The notes: generated by a model from the sequence alone, not told the origin. DNA of 64,000 nucleotides from Hymenobacter mucosus (GCF_900188255.1 NZ_FZNS01000005.1:186001-250000), one strand, 5' to 3'. Positions 1 through 9,532 are shown, counted from the first letter of the stretch. Program-made: numbers and translations.

Positions 1-1
1 G

Positions 2-517
2 CACGCCAAGGCGCGCGGCGCTAAAATCTACGCCGAGCTGATTGGCGGCGGTATGTCGGCTGATGCCTACCATATCACGGCCCCAGACCCCGAGGGCAAC
101 GGAGTGGTACTGGTAATGCAGAATGCGCTACGTGATGCGGGCATTACGCCCGCCGATGTAGACTACATTAACACCCACGGTACTAGCACGCCACTGGGCG
201 ATGGTGCCGAGGTGAAAGCAATTCAGAAGGTGTTTGGTGAGCATGCTTACGATCTGAACATCAGCTCCACGAAGAGCATGACGGGTCACCTGTTGGGCGG
301 AGCTGGTGCTATCGAAGCTGTGGCCTGCATCTTGGCTATGCAGCATAACATCGTGCCGCCTACCATCAACCATTTTACCGACGACCCCGAACTGGACCCC
401 AAGTTGAACTTCACGTTCAACAAGGCTCAGGAGCGCGAAGTAAACGTGGCCATGAGCAATACGTTTGGCTTCGGCGGCCACAACACGTCGGTAATCTTCC
501 GTAAAATCCGCGACTAA
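2..517 (+). CDS. fabF: 3-oxoacyl-ACP synthase II (FabF), 3' part
   Basis: This is the C-terminal part of beta-ketoacyl-ACP synthase II, which condenses malonyl-ACP with a growing acyl-ACP in cytoplasmic fatty-acid elongation. The reading frame is open to the window edge, so the N-terminal half with the active-site Cys lies outside. Two thiolase-fold His segments are visible, [11 protein letters not shown] and [13 protein letters not shown], and the end ([11 protein letters not shown]) is typical of the family. The stop TAA shares its last base with the rnc start (TAATG), so the two genes are probably translationally coupled. The fabF-rnc order is common in Bacteroidota. The identification is secure. 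Confidence 0.96.
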   Translation, partial: HAKARGAKIYAELIGGGMSADAYHITAPDPEGNGVVLVMQNALRDAGITPADVDYINTHGTSTPLGDGAEVKAIQKVFGEHAYDLNISSTKSMTGHLLGGAGAIEAVACILAMQHNIVPPTINHFTDDPELDPKLNFTFNKAQEREVNVAMSNTFGFGGHNTSVIFRKIRD

Positions 518-1266
518 TGCCAAGGCCCGGTCAGCCCTTACCGTTGTTCGGCTTTTTCCGCCGACTATTAGGCCATGACCGGGCCTTTCGGCAAGCCGTG
601 GGCACCGTTACGGGCAGTACACCCGACAACATTCGACTCTACCACTTGGCTTTTACGCACTCTTCCGTGGTGCGCCAACAGCCGGAAGTAGGACGCCATC
701 AGAGCAACGAACGCCTGGAGTTTTTGGGCGACGCGGTGCTTGGTGCCGTTGTGGCAGAGTATCTATTTCGTAAGTTTCCGTACGAGCAAGAAGGCTTCCT
801 GACGGAGATGCGCAGCCGGATTGTAAACCGGGAAAGCTTGAACGGGTTGGCGTTGAAACTAGGTCTCGATAAGCTGGTGCAGCTAGATCCGGCCCAGGGC
901 CGTGCTGCTCGCTCGCGTTCCGTGAATGGTAACGCCTTGGAGGCACTGGTAGGGGCCATCTACCTTGATCAAGGCTATAAGACGGCCCGCAAGTTTGTGC
1001 TGAGCCGCCTGATTAAGCCTTTTGTGGACGTAAAGTCCATGACACAGACTACTACCAATTTCAAAAGTAAGCTCATTGAGTGGGCGCAGCGCAACGGCAA
1101 AACCATGCGTTATGACCTAACCGGTGAGCCGCGGCCAGGTGGGGTAATGGAGTTTTCGGCTACCGTGGTAGTAGACGAAAGCCCAATTGCTACCGGCATG
1201 GGCTTATCTAAGAAACAAGCCGAGCAACTAGCTGCCGAGCGGGCACTGGAAATGCTGGGGGTATAA
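517..1266 (+). CDS. rnc: Ribonuclease III
   Basis: This is ribonuclease III (249 aa), the Mg2+-dependent double-strand RNA endonuclease that processes rRNA precursors and structured RNAs. The signature NERLEFLGDAVL is at about residues 64-75. A second acidic segment, NALEALVGAIYLD, completes the catalytic site. A C-terminal double-stranded RNA-binding domain follows (about 175-247, ending KKQAEQLAAERALEML). The start is fixed by the 1-base overlap with the fabF stop. The N-terminal 20-25 residues, including a Pro-rich stretch, are slightly longer than in E. coli. A hairpin terminator follows about 60 bases after the stop. Confidence 0.97.
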   Translation: MPRPGQPLPLFGFFRRLLGHDRAFRQAVGTVTGSTPDNIRLYHLAFTHSSVVRQQPEVGRHQSNERLEFLGDAVLGAVVAEYLFRKFPYEQEGFLTEMRSRIVNRESLNGLALKLGLDKLVQLDPAQGRAARSRSVNGNALEALVGAIYLDQGYKTARKFVLSRLIKPFVDVKSMTQTTTNFKSKLIEWAQRNGKTMRYDLTGEPRPGGVMEFSATVVVDESPIATGMGLSKKQAEQLAAERALEMLGV

Positions 1267-1324
1267 ACTCGGTACGAGTAGAAAGGCGAGGGGTAGCGCA
1301 CGTTTTTCAATAGTCGCTAAAAGC

Positions 1325-1353
1325 AAAGCTCCGGCATTCGCCAGAGCTTTTTT
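1325..1353 (+). terminator. Rho-independent terminator after rnc
   Basis: The arms AAAGCTC and GAGCTTT enclose an inner GGC/GCC stem with an ATTC loop, followed by a run of six T. The position suits the end of the fabF-rnc transcript. Confidence 0.8.
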
Positions 1354-1431
1354 GCGTTCTGATCGGCCGTGAGGGCAACCTGATCTGTGGAAATAGAGTT
1401 GATTTGCAAAATCAACTACCTACCCAATACC

Positions 1432-3366
1432 ATGCGAATAGCCGGCGCCGCCCTCAATCAGATACCTATTGACTGGACCCATAACCTGCGTACTATCCGG
1501 GAGGCTATTGAACAAGCCAAAGAGAGCGGTGTAGAGCTGCTCTGCCTGCCAGAACTGTGCCTCACGGGGTACGGCTGCGAAGATTTGTTTCTGAGCGACT
1601 GGCTACCTGAGTCGGCGCTGGCGCACTTACAGCAAGTACGGCCGTGGACCCACGGCATCTGCGTAGTGGTTGGTTTGCCAGTACGGCTCAACCACCGCAC
1701 GTTTAATACTGCTGCCGTGCTGCGCGATGGCGAGATTCTGGGTTTCGCGGCGAAGCAGTTTCTGGCAAACGATGGGGTACACTACGAGCCGCGCTTTTTC
1801 TACCCGTGGCCCGCTGGCGAAACCACCACGGTGCAGTGGGCAGGAGAGGAGTGGACGCTCGGAGACATGATTTTCGAGCATCAGGGGGTGAAGTTTGGGT
1901 TCGAAATCTGTGAAGATGCTTGGCGCCCCGACGATGTACGACCCGCCTGCCGCCTTGTGGGCCGGGTAGATTTAATTGTGAATCCGTCGGCTAGCCACTT
2001 TGCCATGAGCAAGACCGATGTGCGCTACCACCTAGTAACGGAGGCCTCCCGCACGTTCAACTGCACGTACCTCTATGCCAATCTACTGGGCAATGAGGCC
2101 GGGCGTATGATTTACGACGGCGAGATTCTGGTAGCTCGGAACGGGCATTTGCTGCTGCGTAATCAACTCATGAGCTTCAAGGAGGTAGATATGGAGTGCG
2201 TGGACGTGGACTTTACCACGGAGCAAGTACGGGCTGACGAAATCCAGCCTCTTCCCGCACCCGACGAGTACCGGGAACTCAACCAAGCCCTAAGCTTGGC
2301 TCTATTTGACTACATGCGCAAAGCCCGTAGCCGCGGCTTCGTGCTGAGCCTGAGCGGCGGGGCCGATTCGGTGATGTGTGCCGTGGCCGTAGCCGAGCTG
2401 GTACGGCTAGGTGCGGCCGAATTAGGTACGGCCGAGTTCATGCGCCGTAGCGGGTGTTTCACCAGTGAGGAAATTGAGCGGCTAGCAGGGCCCGCTACGC
2501 CTACATCTGATCAGAACACGCCTGGTCCCAAGGATGCCTCACACTCTGAACCTAGTGAGCAGCAACTTACCATCAACCAGCAACTCACGCGGCGCCTACT
2601 TACCTGTGCCTATCAAGGCACCGTCAATTCTTCCGACGACACCTATAATTCTGCCAAAGAACTGGCTGATTCCATTGGAGCAGTATTCTACGACTGGACC
2701 ATTGATGATGAAGTGACGGGCTACGTGGGCAAGATTCAGCACGCTTTACACCGGGAGTTGACTTGGAAGACAGATGACCTAGCTCTGCAGAATATTCAGG
2801 CCCGGGTACGTGCCCCCGCTATCTGGCTGCTGGCAAACGTGCAGAATTGCTTGCTCATGACGACATCTAACCGCTCAGAAGCTAGCGTGGGCTATTGCAC
2901 CATGGATGGCGACACCGCTGGCTCCATCTCGCCCATTGCAGGCGTCGACAAGGATTTTGTGAAGAAATGGTTGCGCTGGGCTGAAACGGAGCTCAACTAC
3001 CCTGCGCTACGCCACGTGAATAACCTACAGCCAACAGCCGAGCTGCGCCCCTTGGAAGACAAGCAAACTGATGAGCGCGACCTGATGCCCTATGTGCTGC
3101 TCAACCGCATTGAACGGCTTGCGTTCTACGACCGGCTTAGCCCCCAACAGGTATTTGCGGTGTTGCGGGAAGAAGAAGCCGCTACCGATCCGGAGCTGCT
3201 GAAAACCTACGTGAAGCGCTTCTACAGCCTCTGGAGCCGCAACCAGTGGAAGCGGGAACGGTACGCTCCGGCCTTCCACCTCGACGACTATAACGTGGAT
3301 CCGCGCTCTTGGCTGCGCTTTCCCATCTTGAGTGGAGGCTTTACAGAGGAATTGAACGAACTCTAG
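1432..3366 (+). CDS. nadE: Glutamine-dependent NAD+ synthetase
   Basis: This two-domain enzyme amidates nicotinic acid adenine dinucleotide to NAD+ with ammonia from glutamine. The N-terminal nitrilase-type glutaminase domain shows the triad Glu41 (CLPEL), Lys108 (AAKQF) and Cys160 (FEICEDAW). The C-terminal synthetase domain has the ATP-pyrophosphatase loop LSLSGGADS (about 305-313) and the later STRNS-like (here TVNSSDDT) and TTSNRSE segments. The reading frame opens at a GTG at 1387, but I chose the ATG at 1432 because MRIAGAALNQ is the normal beginning of the nitrilase domain. A hydrophilic, Pro/Ser/Gln-rich insert of about 30 residues lies after the ATP loop. Confidence 0.95.
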   Translation: MRIAGAALNQIPIDWTHNLRTIREAIEQAKESGVELLCLPELCLTGYGCEDLFLSDWLPESALAHLQQVRPWTHGICVVVGLPVRLNHRTFNTAAVLRDGEILGFAAKQFLANDGVHYEPRFFYPWPAGETTTVQWAGEEWTLGDMIFEHQGVKFGFEICEDAWRPDDVRPACRLVGRVDLIVNPSASHFAMSKTDVRYHLVTEASRTFNCTYLYANLLGNEAGRMIYDGEILVARNGHLLLRNQLMSFKEVDMECVDVDFTTEQVRADEIQPLPAPDEYRELNQALSLALFDYMRKARSRGFVLSLSGGADSVMCAVAVAELVRLGAAELGTAEFMRRSGCFTSEEIERLAGPATPTSDQNTPGPKDASHSEPSEQQLTINQQLTRRLLTCAYQGTVNSSDDTYNSAKELADSIGAVFYDWTIDDEVTGYVGKIQHALHRELTWKTDDLALQNIQARVRAPAIWLLANVQNCLLMTTSNRSEASVGYCTMDGDTAGSISPIAGVDKDFVKKWLRWAETELNYPALRHVNNLQPTAELRPLEDKQTDERDLMPYVLLNRIERLAFYDRLSPQQVFAVLREEEAATDPELLKTYVKRFYSLWSRNQWKRERYAPAFHLDDYNVDPRSWLRFPILSGGFTEELNEL

Positions 3367-3421
3367 CGCGTACGCTTCGCCCTACAAGTTCTACCTTTAC
3401 CGCGCACCTGCTTTCTTTCTT

Positions 3422-4426
3422 ATGCTTTCTTCTCTAAGCGCCATTCTCTGGAATGCGAACCCCATCATCGCCGAAATAGGGCCCCTTACCTTGCGTTGGT
3501 ACGGTCTGCTATTTATGTCGGGCTTTGTAGTGGGCACGTTTATCCTGAGCCACGTCTACCGGTCTGAAAAAGTGTCGCCTCACTGGGTCGACGTCATTAC
3601 CATCTACGTGCTGATTGGCACAGTGCTCGGCGCGCGGCTTGGGCACGTATTCTTCTACGATTGGCCTTCTTACAGCCAGCACCCCGAGGAAATCCTGAAG
3701 ATCTGGCACGGCGGCCTTGCTTCGCATGGTGCTACCATCGGTATCATTTTGGCCGTGTGGCTATTCAGCCGCAACAACAAGTTTGATGTACTCTGGACCC
3801 TGGACCGCATTGTACTGGTAGTGGCCGTAGGCGGGGCCCTTATCCGGATGGGCAACCTAATGAATTCCGAAATTGTGGGTCGCCCTACTGATAAGCCGTG
3901 GGCCTTCGTGTTTCCGCGCGACGTAGAGCATCTGCAAGAGGCTCGCCCCGATCAGCCGGTACCAGCCGGGTCCGTAACGGTGCAGCAGGTGAGAAATACC
4001 GAGGGTGAAGTTTCGGTGCAAACCCAGCCCGCTACTGCGTCCGTTGCAGCCGGTACGGCCATTGCCGTGCCACGTCACCCCACACAGATATACGAGTCGC
4101 TATTCTGCGTTTTCCTATTTGTGTTGCTGTACGGCATGTGGAACCGTACCAAAGAGCGCACACCGCGCGGGCAACTCTTCGGGCTGTTTGTTGTGCTGCT
4201 GTTTTCCTTCCGTATTCTAGTGGAGTTCCTGAAGGAAGACCAGGTAGCATTTGAGCAGAACATGACCCTGAATATGGGCCAATGGCTGAGCATCCCCTTA
4301 GTGTTTATTGGCCTTTGGGTAGTGTGGCGGGCCGGCAAGAACCCCAACAACCCGTATGGCTACGCCCCGCGGGATTTGGAGGAGCGGGCCGCAGCCGAAG
4401 CCGCGGCTACTAGCCGCCATGCCTAA
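3422..4426 (+). CDS. lgt: Prolipoprotein diacylglyceryl transferase
   Basis: Lgt (334 aa) is a polytopic inner-membrane enzyme that moves diacylglycerol from phosphatidylglycerol to the lipobox cysteine of prolipoproteins. The Lgt signature is present (GGALIRMGNLMNSEIVGR), as are the family segments GGLASHGATIG and HPTQIYES. The many lipobox proteins in this window are its likely substrates. Between the signature and HPTQIYES lies a hydrophilic insert of roughly 55 residues, rich in Val, Gln, Thr and Ala, predicted to face the periplasm. Bacteroidota Lgt proteins often carry extra sequence here. A TACCTTTA box at 3392-3399 is a possible promoter. Confidence 0.96.
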   Translation: MLSSLSAILWNANPIIAEIGPLTLRWYGLLFMSGFVVGTFILSHVYRSEKVSPHWVDVITIYVLIGTVLGARLGHVFFYDWPSYSQHPEEILKIWHGGLASHGATIGIILAVWLFSRNNKFDVLWTLDRIVLVVAVGGALIRMGNLMNSEIVGRPTDKPWAFVFPRDVEHLQEARPDQPVPAGSVTVQQVRNTEGEVSVQTQPATASVAAGTAIAVPRHPTQIYESLFCVFLFVLLYGMWNRTKERTPRGQLFGLFVVLLFSFRILVEFLKEDQVAFEQNMTLNMGQWLSIPLVFIGLWVVWRAGKNPNNPYGYAPRDLEERAAAEAAATSRHA

Positions 4427-4450
4427 TGCGCTTGCGCATCACAACTGTCA

Positions 4451-4492
4451 TAGAAAAAGCCCCGCCTTCATGTGAAGGCGGGGCTTTTTCTA
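4451..4492. terminator. Bidirectional terminator between lgt and fbaA
   Basis: Two perfect 20-base arms (4451-4470 and 4473-4492) are rich in G+C inside and end in A and T runs, so the hairpin has a U tract on either strand. It lies between the convergent ends of lgt and fbaA. Confidence 0.93.
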
Positions 4493-4510
4493 TGGCAGCT
4501 CTAGCAAAAA

Positions 4511-5599
4511 CTAGGGGCGACGATTCACAGCGTTTAGATCTTCGAAAGCCTGCTTGAGGCGGGTTACGAAGGTTTTTTCGCCTTCACGCAGCCACACGCG
4601 CGGGTCGTAGTATTTCTTGTTCGGGGAGTCTTCCCCAGTGGGGTTGCCAATTTGGCTTTGCAGGAAGCCTTCGTTCTTCTGGTAGTAGTTCTTGATACCG
4701 TCCCAAAATGCCCACTGCAAGTCCGTGTCAATGTTCATCTTGATGGCACCGTAGCCAATAGCCTCGCGGATTTCCTCCTGCGAGGAGCCCGAACCACCGT
4801 GGAACACGAAGTTCACGGGGCGCTCAGCTTCCAGCACAAACTTCTCCTTCACGAAGTCCTGAGAGTTTTTCAGGATAACGGGCTGCAGCTTTACATTGCC
4901 GGGCTTGTATACACCGTGCACGTTGCCAAAAGCAGCCGCAATGGTGAAGCGGTGGCTTACCTTGCTCAGTTCTTCATAGGCGTAGGCCACTTCTGAGGGC
5001 TGGGTGTAGAGCTTGGAAGAATCTACGTCGGAGTTATCCACGCCGTCTTCCTCGCCGCCGGTTACGCCCAGCTCAATTTCCAGCGTCATGCCGATTTTGG
5101 CCATGCGCTCTAGGTATTCCTTGCAGATTTCGATGTTCTCCTCAATCGGCTCTTCCGACAAGTCGAGCATGTGCGAGCTGTAGAGGGGCTGGCCGTGCTC
5201 AGCGTAGAACTTCTCGCCAGCTTCCAGGAGGCCGTCAATCCAGGGGAGAAGCTTCTTGGCAGCGTGGTCCGTATGCAGAATTACGGGTACGCCGTAGGCT
5301 TCGGCCATCAGGTGCACATGGTGAGCACCCGAGATACCGCCAGCAATGCTAGCCTGCTGCTTGTCGTTGGGCAGGCCTTTGCCAGCGAAAAACTGGGCGC
5401 CGCCGTTCGAAAACTGGATAATCACCGGGGAGTTCAGGTCACGAGCGGCTTCCAGCACGGCGTTTACCGTGTCGGTGCCCGTTACGTTCACGGCAGGCAG
5501 GGCATAGCCGTTGGCCTTAGCGTGTTCGAAGAGCTGCTGCACTTCGTCGCCGTGCAGCACGCCGGCGCGCAGGCCGGTGAGAGTGGTTAGGTCAGCCAT
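4511..5599 (-). CDS. fbaA: Class II fructose-bisphosphate aldolase
   Basis: This zinc-dependent aldolase (362 aa) cleaves fructose-1,6-bisphosphate to glyceraldehyde-3-phosphate and dihydroxyacetone phosphate. It belongs to the class IIA (E. coli FbaA) type. The catalytic Asp and zinc His are in HTDHAAKKLLPW (about 109-120). Further zinc and phosphate ligands are in ELGVTGGEEDGVD, NVHGVY and VFHGGSGSS. Length and start fit the family. The gene appears to be its own transcription unit, ending at the shared terminator with lgt. Confidence 0.97.
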   Translation of the reverse strand: MADLTTLTGLRAGVLHGDEVQQLFEHAKANGYALPAVNVTGTDTVNAVLEAARDLNSPVIIQFSNGGAQFFAGKGLPNDKQQASIAGGISGAHHVHLMAEAYGVPVILHTDHAAKKLLPWIDGLLEAGEKFYAEHGQPLYSSHMLDLSEEPIEENIEICKEYLERMAKIGMTLEIELGVTGGEEDGVDNSDVDSSKLYTQPSEVAYAYEELSKVSHRFTIAAAFGNVHGVYKPGNVKLQPVILKNSQDFVKEKFVLEAERPVNFVFHGGSGSSQEEIREAIGYGAIKMNIDTDLQWAFWDGIKNYYQKNEGFLQSQIGNPTGEDSPNKKYYDPRVWLREGEKTFVTRLKQAFEDLNAVNRRP

Positions 5600-5772
5600 A
5601 CGTAGGTATTGCAGGGCGCGAGCAGTAGGGTGCCGCGCCAGGTTAGGGTTCTAGTGGGGGTGAAGGTAGGAAAAGAACAGGGCCCATCCACAGTAATAAC
5701 ACGCAACCTGAGCAAAAGCTCCTGCTACGTGCCCACCATGATTAGGCCCTGATGGTACAGAATACCGGGTGG

Positions 5773-6657
5773 CTAGAAGGTGTAGGTGTACAACGACCCC
5801 TGCTCACTGCTGATGTAAAGCGTGTTATTGTCGGTAAAAACGGCCCCTTCGGTTTGCCCCGCACCTTTCAGTGAAATCTGCCGGGGTGTTGCTTTCAGGA
5901 TTTCAGCGAAGCTATTGCCTTCCAGCACGAACATTTCCTGGCGGGCCAGCAGCACCAGCCGACGACCATTGGGGCTGAGTGCGGCATCCGTCACTTGGCC
6001 GGGAATGGCAATGCTAGTTACCTGCTGAGCCGTGTACGTGCCAGGCCGGTCGGGTACGCTATATACTTTGCTGGTTTGTTCCTGGGCCCGGTCCTTCGTA
6101 AATAAATATACTTTGCCGTCGTGCCAGAGGGTGGCTTCACAGTCGAAATTACGCTCCTCCTTACTCGGTGGAAAGTCGCGCTGGTCTGGGTACTTCAGGT
6201 GAATCTCCTGCACCACGCTCACGTTCTCCGGGTTCAGGCGGTAGAGCACCAGGTCGCGCCGGTCGTTGTTGTTGTTCCCTACATCACCGATATAGATGTT
6301 GCCGCTCTGGTCGCGGGTTATGCTTTCCCAGTCGTGGCTTTTTACTGGAATATCTAGCTGGGCCAGCGTCTTACCAGTTGTGCTTACCTTATAGATAATA
6401 GGCTGCGTACCATCGTCGCCGTGCGTAAAGAAGGTGCCAGCTTGGCCCGTGAGTGCGAGGCCAGAGCTTTCAGGAACGCCACTGAGCGTCCCTACCTTGG
6501 TAAGATTGGGGATGTCGGCGCCATCCTTGCCTTTCTTTCCCTTCTTCTTGCCCGATTTTTCCTGCTTTTGCTTGTCTTCCGAATGTTGGGTTTGAGCCTC
6601 GGAACAGCTGCCAAGCAGCGTGCCCGCCAAAGCGACAGCAAAGAATAGAATGCGCAT
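5773..6657 (-). CDS. Lipoprotein with predicted beta-propeller
   Basis: This 294-aa protein has a lipoprotein signal (lipobox LLGSC, Cys18). A very Lys-rich linker (about 28-48, KKKGKKGKDG) follows, then a globular region with repeated strand-rich blades. Segments such as SHDWESI, IYIGDVGNNNNDRRD, FDCEATLWHDGKVYLFTK, TDAALSPNGRRLVLL and LYISSEQGS resemble propeller blades of the SdiA-regulated/YncE type. No catalytic motif is evident, and the function is unknown. It lies upstream of fbaA on the same strand, 173 bases away, so the two are probably independent. Confidence 0.75.
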   Translation of the reverse strand: MRILFFAVALAGTLLGSCSEAQTQHSEDKQKQEKSGKKKGKKGKDGADIPNLTKVGTLSGVPESSGLALTGQAGTFFTHGDDGTQPIIYKVSTTGKTLAQLDIPVKSHDWESITRDQSGNIYIGDVGNNNNDRRDLVLYRLNPENVSVVQEIHLKYPDQRDFPPSKEERNFDCEATLWHDGKVYLFTKDRAQEQTSKVYSVPDRPGTYTAQQVTSIAIPGQVTDAALSPNGRRLVLLARQEMFVLEGNSFAEILKATPRQISLKGAGQTEGAVFTDNNTLYISSEQGSLYTYTF

Positions 6658-6822
6658 ATGCAGCAGTAGCTAACTGAAAAAAAAGCTGCCGCAGCTCATA
6701 GCTACAGCAGCAAACACGAGCCTTATACGGGAGAAGGGGGTAGGGCGATGGTGAAAATAGTAGTTTGCCGTCCGAAGCCGACTAGGGGCCGAGGCACTAC
6801 GTTAGCTGGGTGCCCAAGCCCA

Positions 6823-7044
6823 CTACGGCACAGGGTCATGCCCATGGCCGCCCCACGGATGGCAGCGGCTAATGCGGCGTAGCGCCAGGTGCCCGCCCCG
6901 CCAAGGGCCGTACTTCGTGACGGCCTCTACGGCGTAAGCTGAACAGGTAGGGGTATAGCGGCAGCTGGCCGGCGTGAGCGGCGAAATCAGGTGTCGGTAT
7001 ATCCAGAGCAAGCCCAGCAAGAACTGGCGGAAGAGGTAAGACAT
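6823..7044 (-). CDS. yidD: Membrane protein insertion efficiency factor YidD
   Basis: This 73-aa protein belongs to the YidD family, a small membrane-associated factor linked to YidC-dependent insertion of inner-membrane proteins. The family features are visible: an N-terminal amphipathic/hydrophobic helix ([17 protein letters not shown]), the Cys-rich core [11 protein letters not shown], and a C-terminal [18 protein letters not shown]. Here yidD stands away from rpmH-rnpA, divergent from the S46 peptidase gene. Confidence 0.95.
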   Translation of the reverse strand: MSYLFRQFLLGLLWIYRHLISPLTPASCRYTPTCSAYAVEAVTKYGPWRGGHLALRRISRCHPWGGHGHDPVP

Positions 7045-7168
7045 GGTGAAAACAAAGATCGGAAAAGATAACCCGACTATGCGCTAGGCAGCTTCGGACA
7101 AAGGATTGTGCTGGTGAATGGTAGTGCTGCAAACCAGAGGGGAGGTGCAACCGCAAGGCCTGGCTGCG

Positions 7169-7176
7169 TACCTTTG
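7169..7176 (+). promoter_or_regulatory. Promoter -7 box for the S46 peptidase gene
   Basis: The sequence TACCTTTG matches the Bacteroidota -7 consensus TAnnTTTG exactly. It stands 35 bases before the ATG at 7212. No clear TTG was seen at the -33 position. Confidence 0.6.
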
Positions 7177-7211
7177 CGCCTAGATTTTCACCCATATTAC
7201 CCACCCATCTT

Positions 7212-9512
7212 ATGCGTAACAACCACTGGGCCGCGGTCCTTTTGCTGACGCTACTACTCCCCTTGGCGGCCCGCGCCGATGAGGGAATGTGGTTGCCCCT
7301 TTTCGTGAAGCGCCTAAACGAGGCCGACATGAAAAAGAAAGGCCTTAAGCTGACGGCCGAAGAAATTTATAGTGTTAACAATGCCTCCTTAAAGGATGCC
7401 GTCGTGCAGCTGGGCGGCTTCTGCACCGGCGAATTTGTAAGCAGCCAGGGCTTGCTGCTCACCAACCACCACTGCGGCTACGACGCTATTCAGAGCCATA
7501 GTACTCCCCAAAACAACATCCTGCAAAATGGGTTCTACGCTGCTTCCCGCGCCGAGGAAAAGCAGAACCCTGGGTTGTTCGTGGATATTCTTGTGCGCAT
7601 GGAAGACGTAACTAGCAAGGTGCTGGAAAGCATTACGCCTGCTACGCCCGAGGCCGAGCGCATGGCCATTGTGCAGCAGCGCCAGCGGGAGCTGGCCGAC
7701 AATGCCAAAGAAAACGGCAAGTATGTGGCCTACGTGCGCGACATGTTTGGGGGCAATGAGTACTACCTGTTCATTTACCAGCGCTTCGGCGATGTGCGTT
7801 TGGTAGGTGCCCCCCCCGAAGCCGTAGGCAAGTTTGGGGGCGACACCGACAACTGGATGTGGCCTCGCCACACCGGCGACTTCTCCATGTTCCGGGTGTA
7901 CGCCGACAAGAACAACCAGCCCACCTCGGGGCCCCAGGCGGGCAACGTGCCATACGTACCCAAGAAGCACCTACCCGTAGCCCTGCAAGGCGTAAGTGAG
8001 GGCGACTTTGCCATGGTATTTGGCTTTCCGGGCCGTACCCAGCGGTTTATGCCCGCTGCTGGCTTGCAAATGACCCTCGACCAAACCAACCCCGCCCGCA
8101 TCAAGCTGCGTGATACGCGCCTTAAGTTGTGGAAGGAAGATATGGATCAGGACCCCGCGTTGCGGCTGAAGTACGCGTCGAAGTACGCCAACATTGCGAA
8201 CTACTGGAAATACTATATTGGGCAGAATGAAGGCATGAAGCGCCTCAAGACCGTGGATGCTAAGAAAGCTGAAGAAGCGGCCCTTGCTCAGTGGATTTCG
8301 CAAGACCCCGCCCGCCAGCAGCGGTACGGCGATGCGCTCAACACCATCAAACAGAGCTATGCTGGTTTGCGCCAGTATAACCTGGGCACCCAATACGTAA
8401 ACGAAGCAGCCTTCGGCACGGAAATTATTACCCTGGCTGCCCGCATGATGCCGCTGGCAAGTGCGCTGAAAGCCTCGCCTACCGATAAGGCCGCTATTGA
8501 TAAAGCCGTAGCGGACCTAAAGGAGCCGGTAGCGGAGTACTTCAAAGACTACAGCGCTTCCACGGACAAAAAGGTATTCGCGGCTCTAATGGGCCTCTAT
8601 ATGCAGGACGTATCGAAGGATCAGCAGCCCGAAGTATTTCAGACCGTGCAAAAGCAGTACGGGGGCTCTATGCAAAAGTATGCTGACTACGTGTTCAGTA
8701 ATTCCTTCCTGACCTCAGAGGCCAAAGTCAATGCTTTCCTGGCGGCTCCTACGGCTGCAAAGCTAGAAGCCGATCCTGCCTACAAGACCTACCAGTCGGT
8801 GTACTCGAACTACGTGCAGAACACGGTGCCCAAGCTTCAGAACATGCAAGCCGGGTTAGTGCGGGCCAACCGTCTTTACGTGGCTGCTTTGCGCGAGAAA
8901 AATACCGACAAAGTTTACTCGCCCGATGCCAACTCTACCATTCGCTTGAGTTATGGTACTGTGCGCCCCTACAAAGGCCGCGATGCAGTGGCGTATGACT
9001 ATAAAACAACTGCGCAGGGCATCTTGGAGAAAGAAGACCCTACCAACCCCGAGTTTGTGGTGCCGCAAAAAGAGCTGGAGCTGTTGAAGATGAAAGACTA
9101 TGGCCGCTTTGCTGACAAAAACGGCAACCTACCCGTGGCCTTCATCACCGACAACGATATCACGGGGGGCAACTCTGGCTCGCCCGTTATTAATGGGCGT
9201 GGGGAGCTTATTGGTTTGGCCTTCGACGGCAACTGGGAAGCCATGACTGGCGACCTTGCCTATGACCCAGAGCTAAAGCGCTGCATCAACGTGGATATTC
9301 GCTACGTGCTCTGGTGCGTTGAAAAAATGGGCGGTGCCAAGCATCTGGTAGATGAAATGACCCTACAGAACAATGGTCCTAACCCCGGCGTAGGGGCAGC
9401 CACCGCAGCCGGTGCTGCCGCCGACATGAGTGACATAGAGAAGATGAAGGTAAAAACCGAGAAAGGCGGTAAAACTAAAATCAAGCGTAAGAAAGACGCT
9501 GCTATGCTGTAG
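7212..9512 (+). CDS. S46 family dipeptidyl-peptidase (DPP7-like)
   Basis: This is a 766-aa exported S46 serine exopeptidase, which releases dipeptides from oligopeptide N-termini in the periplasm. It has a signal peptide (about 1-22, ending ARA). The chymotrypsin-fold triad is visible: His in TNHHCGY (86/87), Asp in RHTGDFSMF (about 223) and Ser655 in GGNSGSPV. Position 673, 18 residues after the nucleophile, is Gly (FDGNWEAM). In the Porphyromonas enzymes Gly here marks DPP7 (hydrophobic P1) and Arg marks DPP11 (acidic P1), so DPP7-like specificity is inferred. The C-terminus is a Lys-rich tail (KGGKTKIKRKKD). A strong terminator follows. Confidence 0.93.
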   Translation: MRNNHWAAVLLLTLLLPLAARADEGMWLPLFVKRLNEADMKKKGLKLTAEEIYSVNNASLKDAVVQLGGFCTGEFVSSQGLLLTNHHCGYDAIQSHSTPQNNILQNGFYAASRAEEKQNPGLFVDILVRMEDVTSKVLESITPATPEAERMAIVQQRQRELADNAKENGKYVAYVRDMFGGNEYYLFIYQRFGDVRLVGAPPEAVGKFGGDTDNWMWPRHTGDFSMFRVYADKNNQPTSGPQAGNVPYVPKKHLPVALQGVSEGDFAMVFGFPGRTQRFMPAAGLQMTLDQTNPARIKLRDTRLKLWKEDMDQDPALRLKYASKYANIANYWKYYIGQNEGMKRLKTVDAKKAEEAALAQWISQDPARQQRYGDALNTIKQSYAGLRQYNLGTQYVNEAAFGTEIITLAARMMPLASALKASPTDKAAIDKAVADLKEPVAEYFKDYSASTDKKVFAALMGLYMQDVSKDQQPEVFQTVQKQYGGSMQKYADYVFSNSFLTSEAKVNAFLAAPTAAKLEADPAYKTYQSVYSNYVQNTVPKLQNMQAGLVRANRLYVAALREKNTDKVYSPDANSTIRLSYGTVRPYKGRDAVAYDYKTTAQGILEKEDPTNPEFVVPQKELELLKMKDYGRFADKNGNLPVAFITDNDITGGNSGSPVINGRGELIGLAFDGNWEAMTGDLAYDPELKRCINVDIRYVLWCVEKMGGAKHLVDEMTLQNNGPNPGVGAATAAGAAADMSDIEKMKVKTEKGGKTKIKRKKDAAML

Positions 9513-9532
9513 AATGATAGTTGACTAACTGA

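Noticed and set aside
2440..2590. Hydrophilic insert in nadE, considered as a frameshift or inserted element
   Set aside because: The frame continues through it into normal NAD synthetase motifs, and similar inserts are expected in this branch of the family.
6869..7330. 153-codon open frame on the minus strand across yidD and the S46 start
   Set aside because: It overlaps two clear genes in another phase and its translation is rich in Arg, Ser and His with no recognisable domain.
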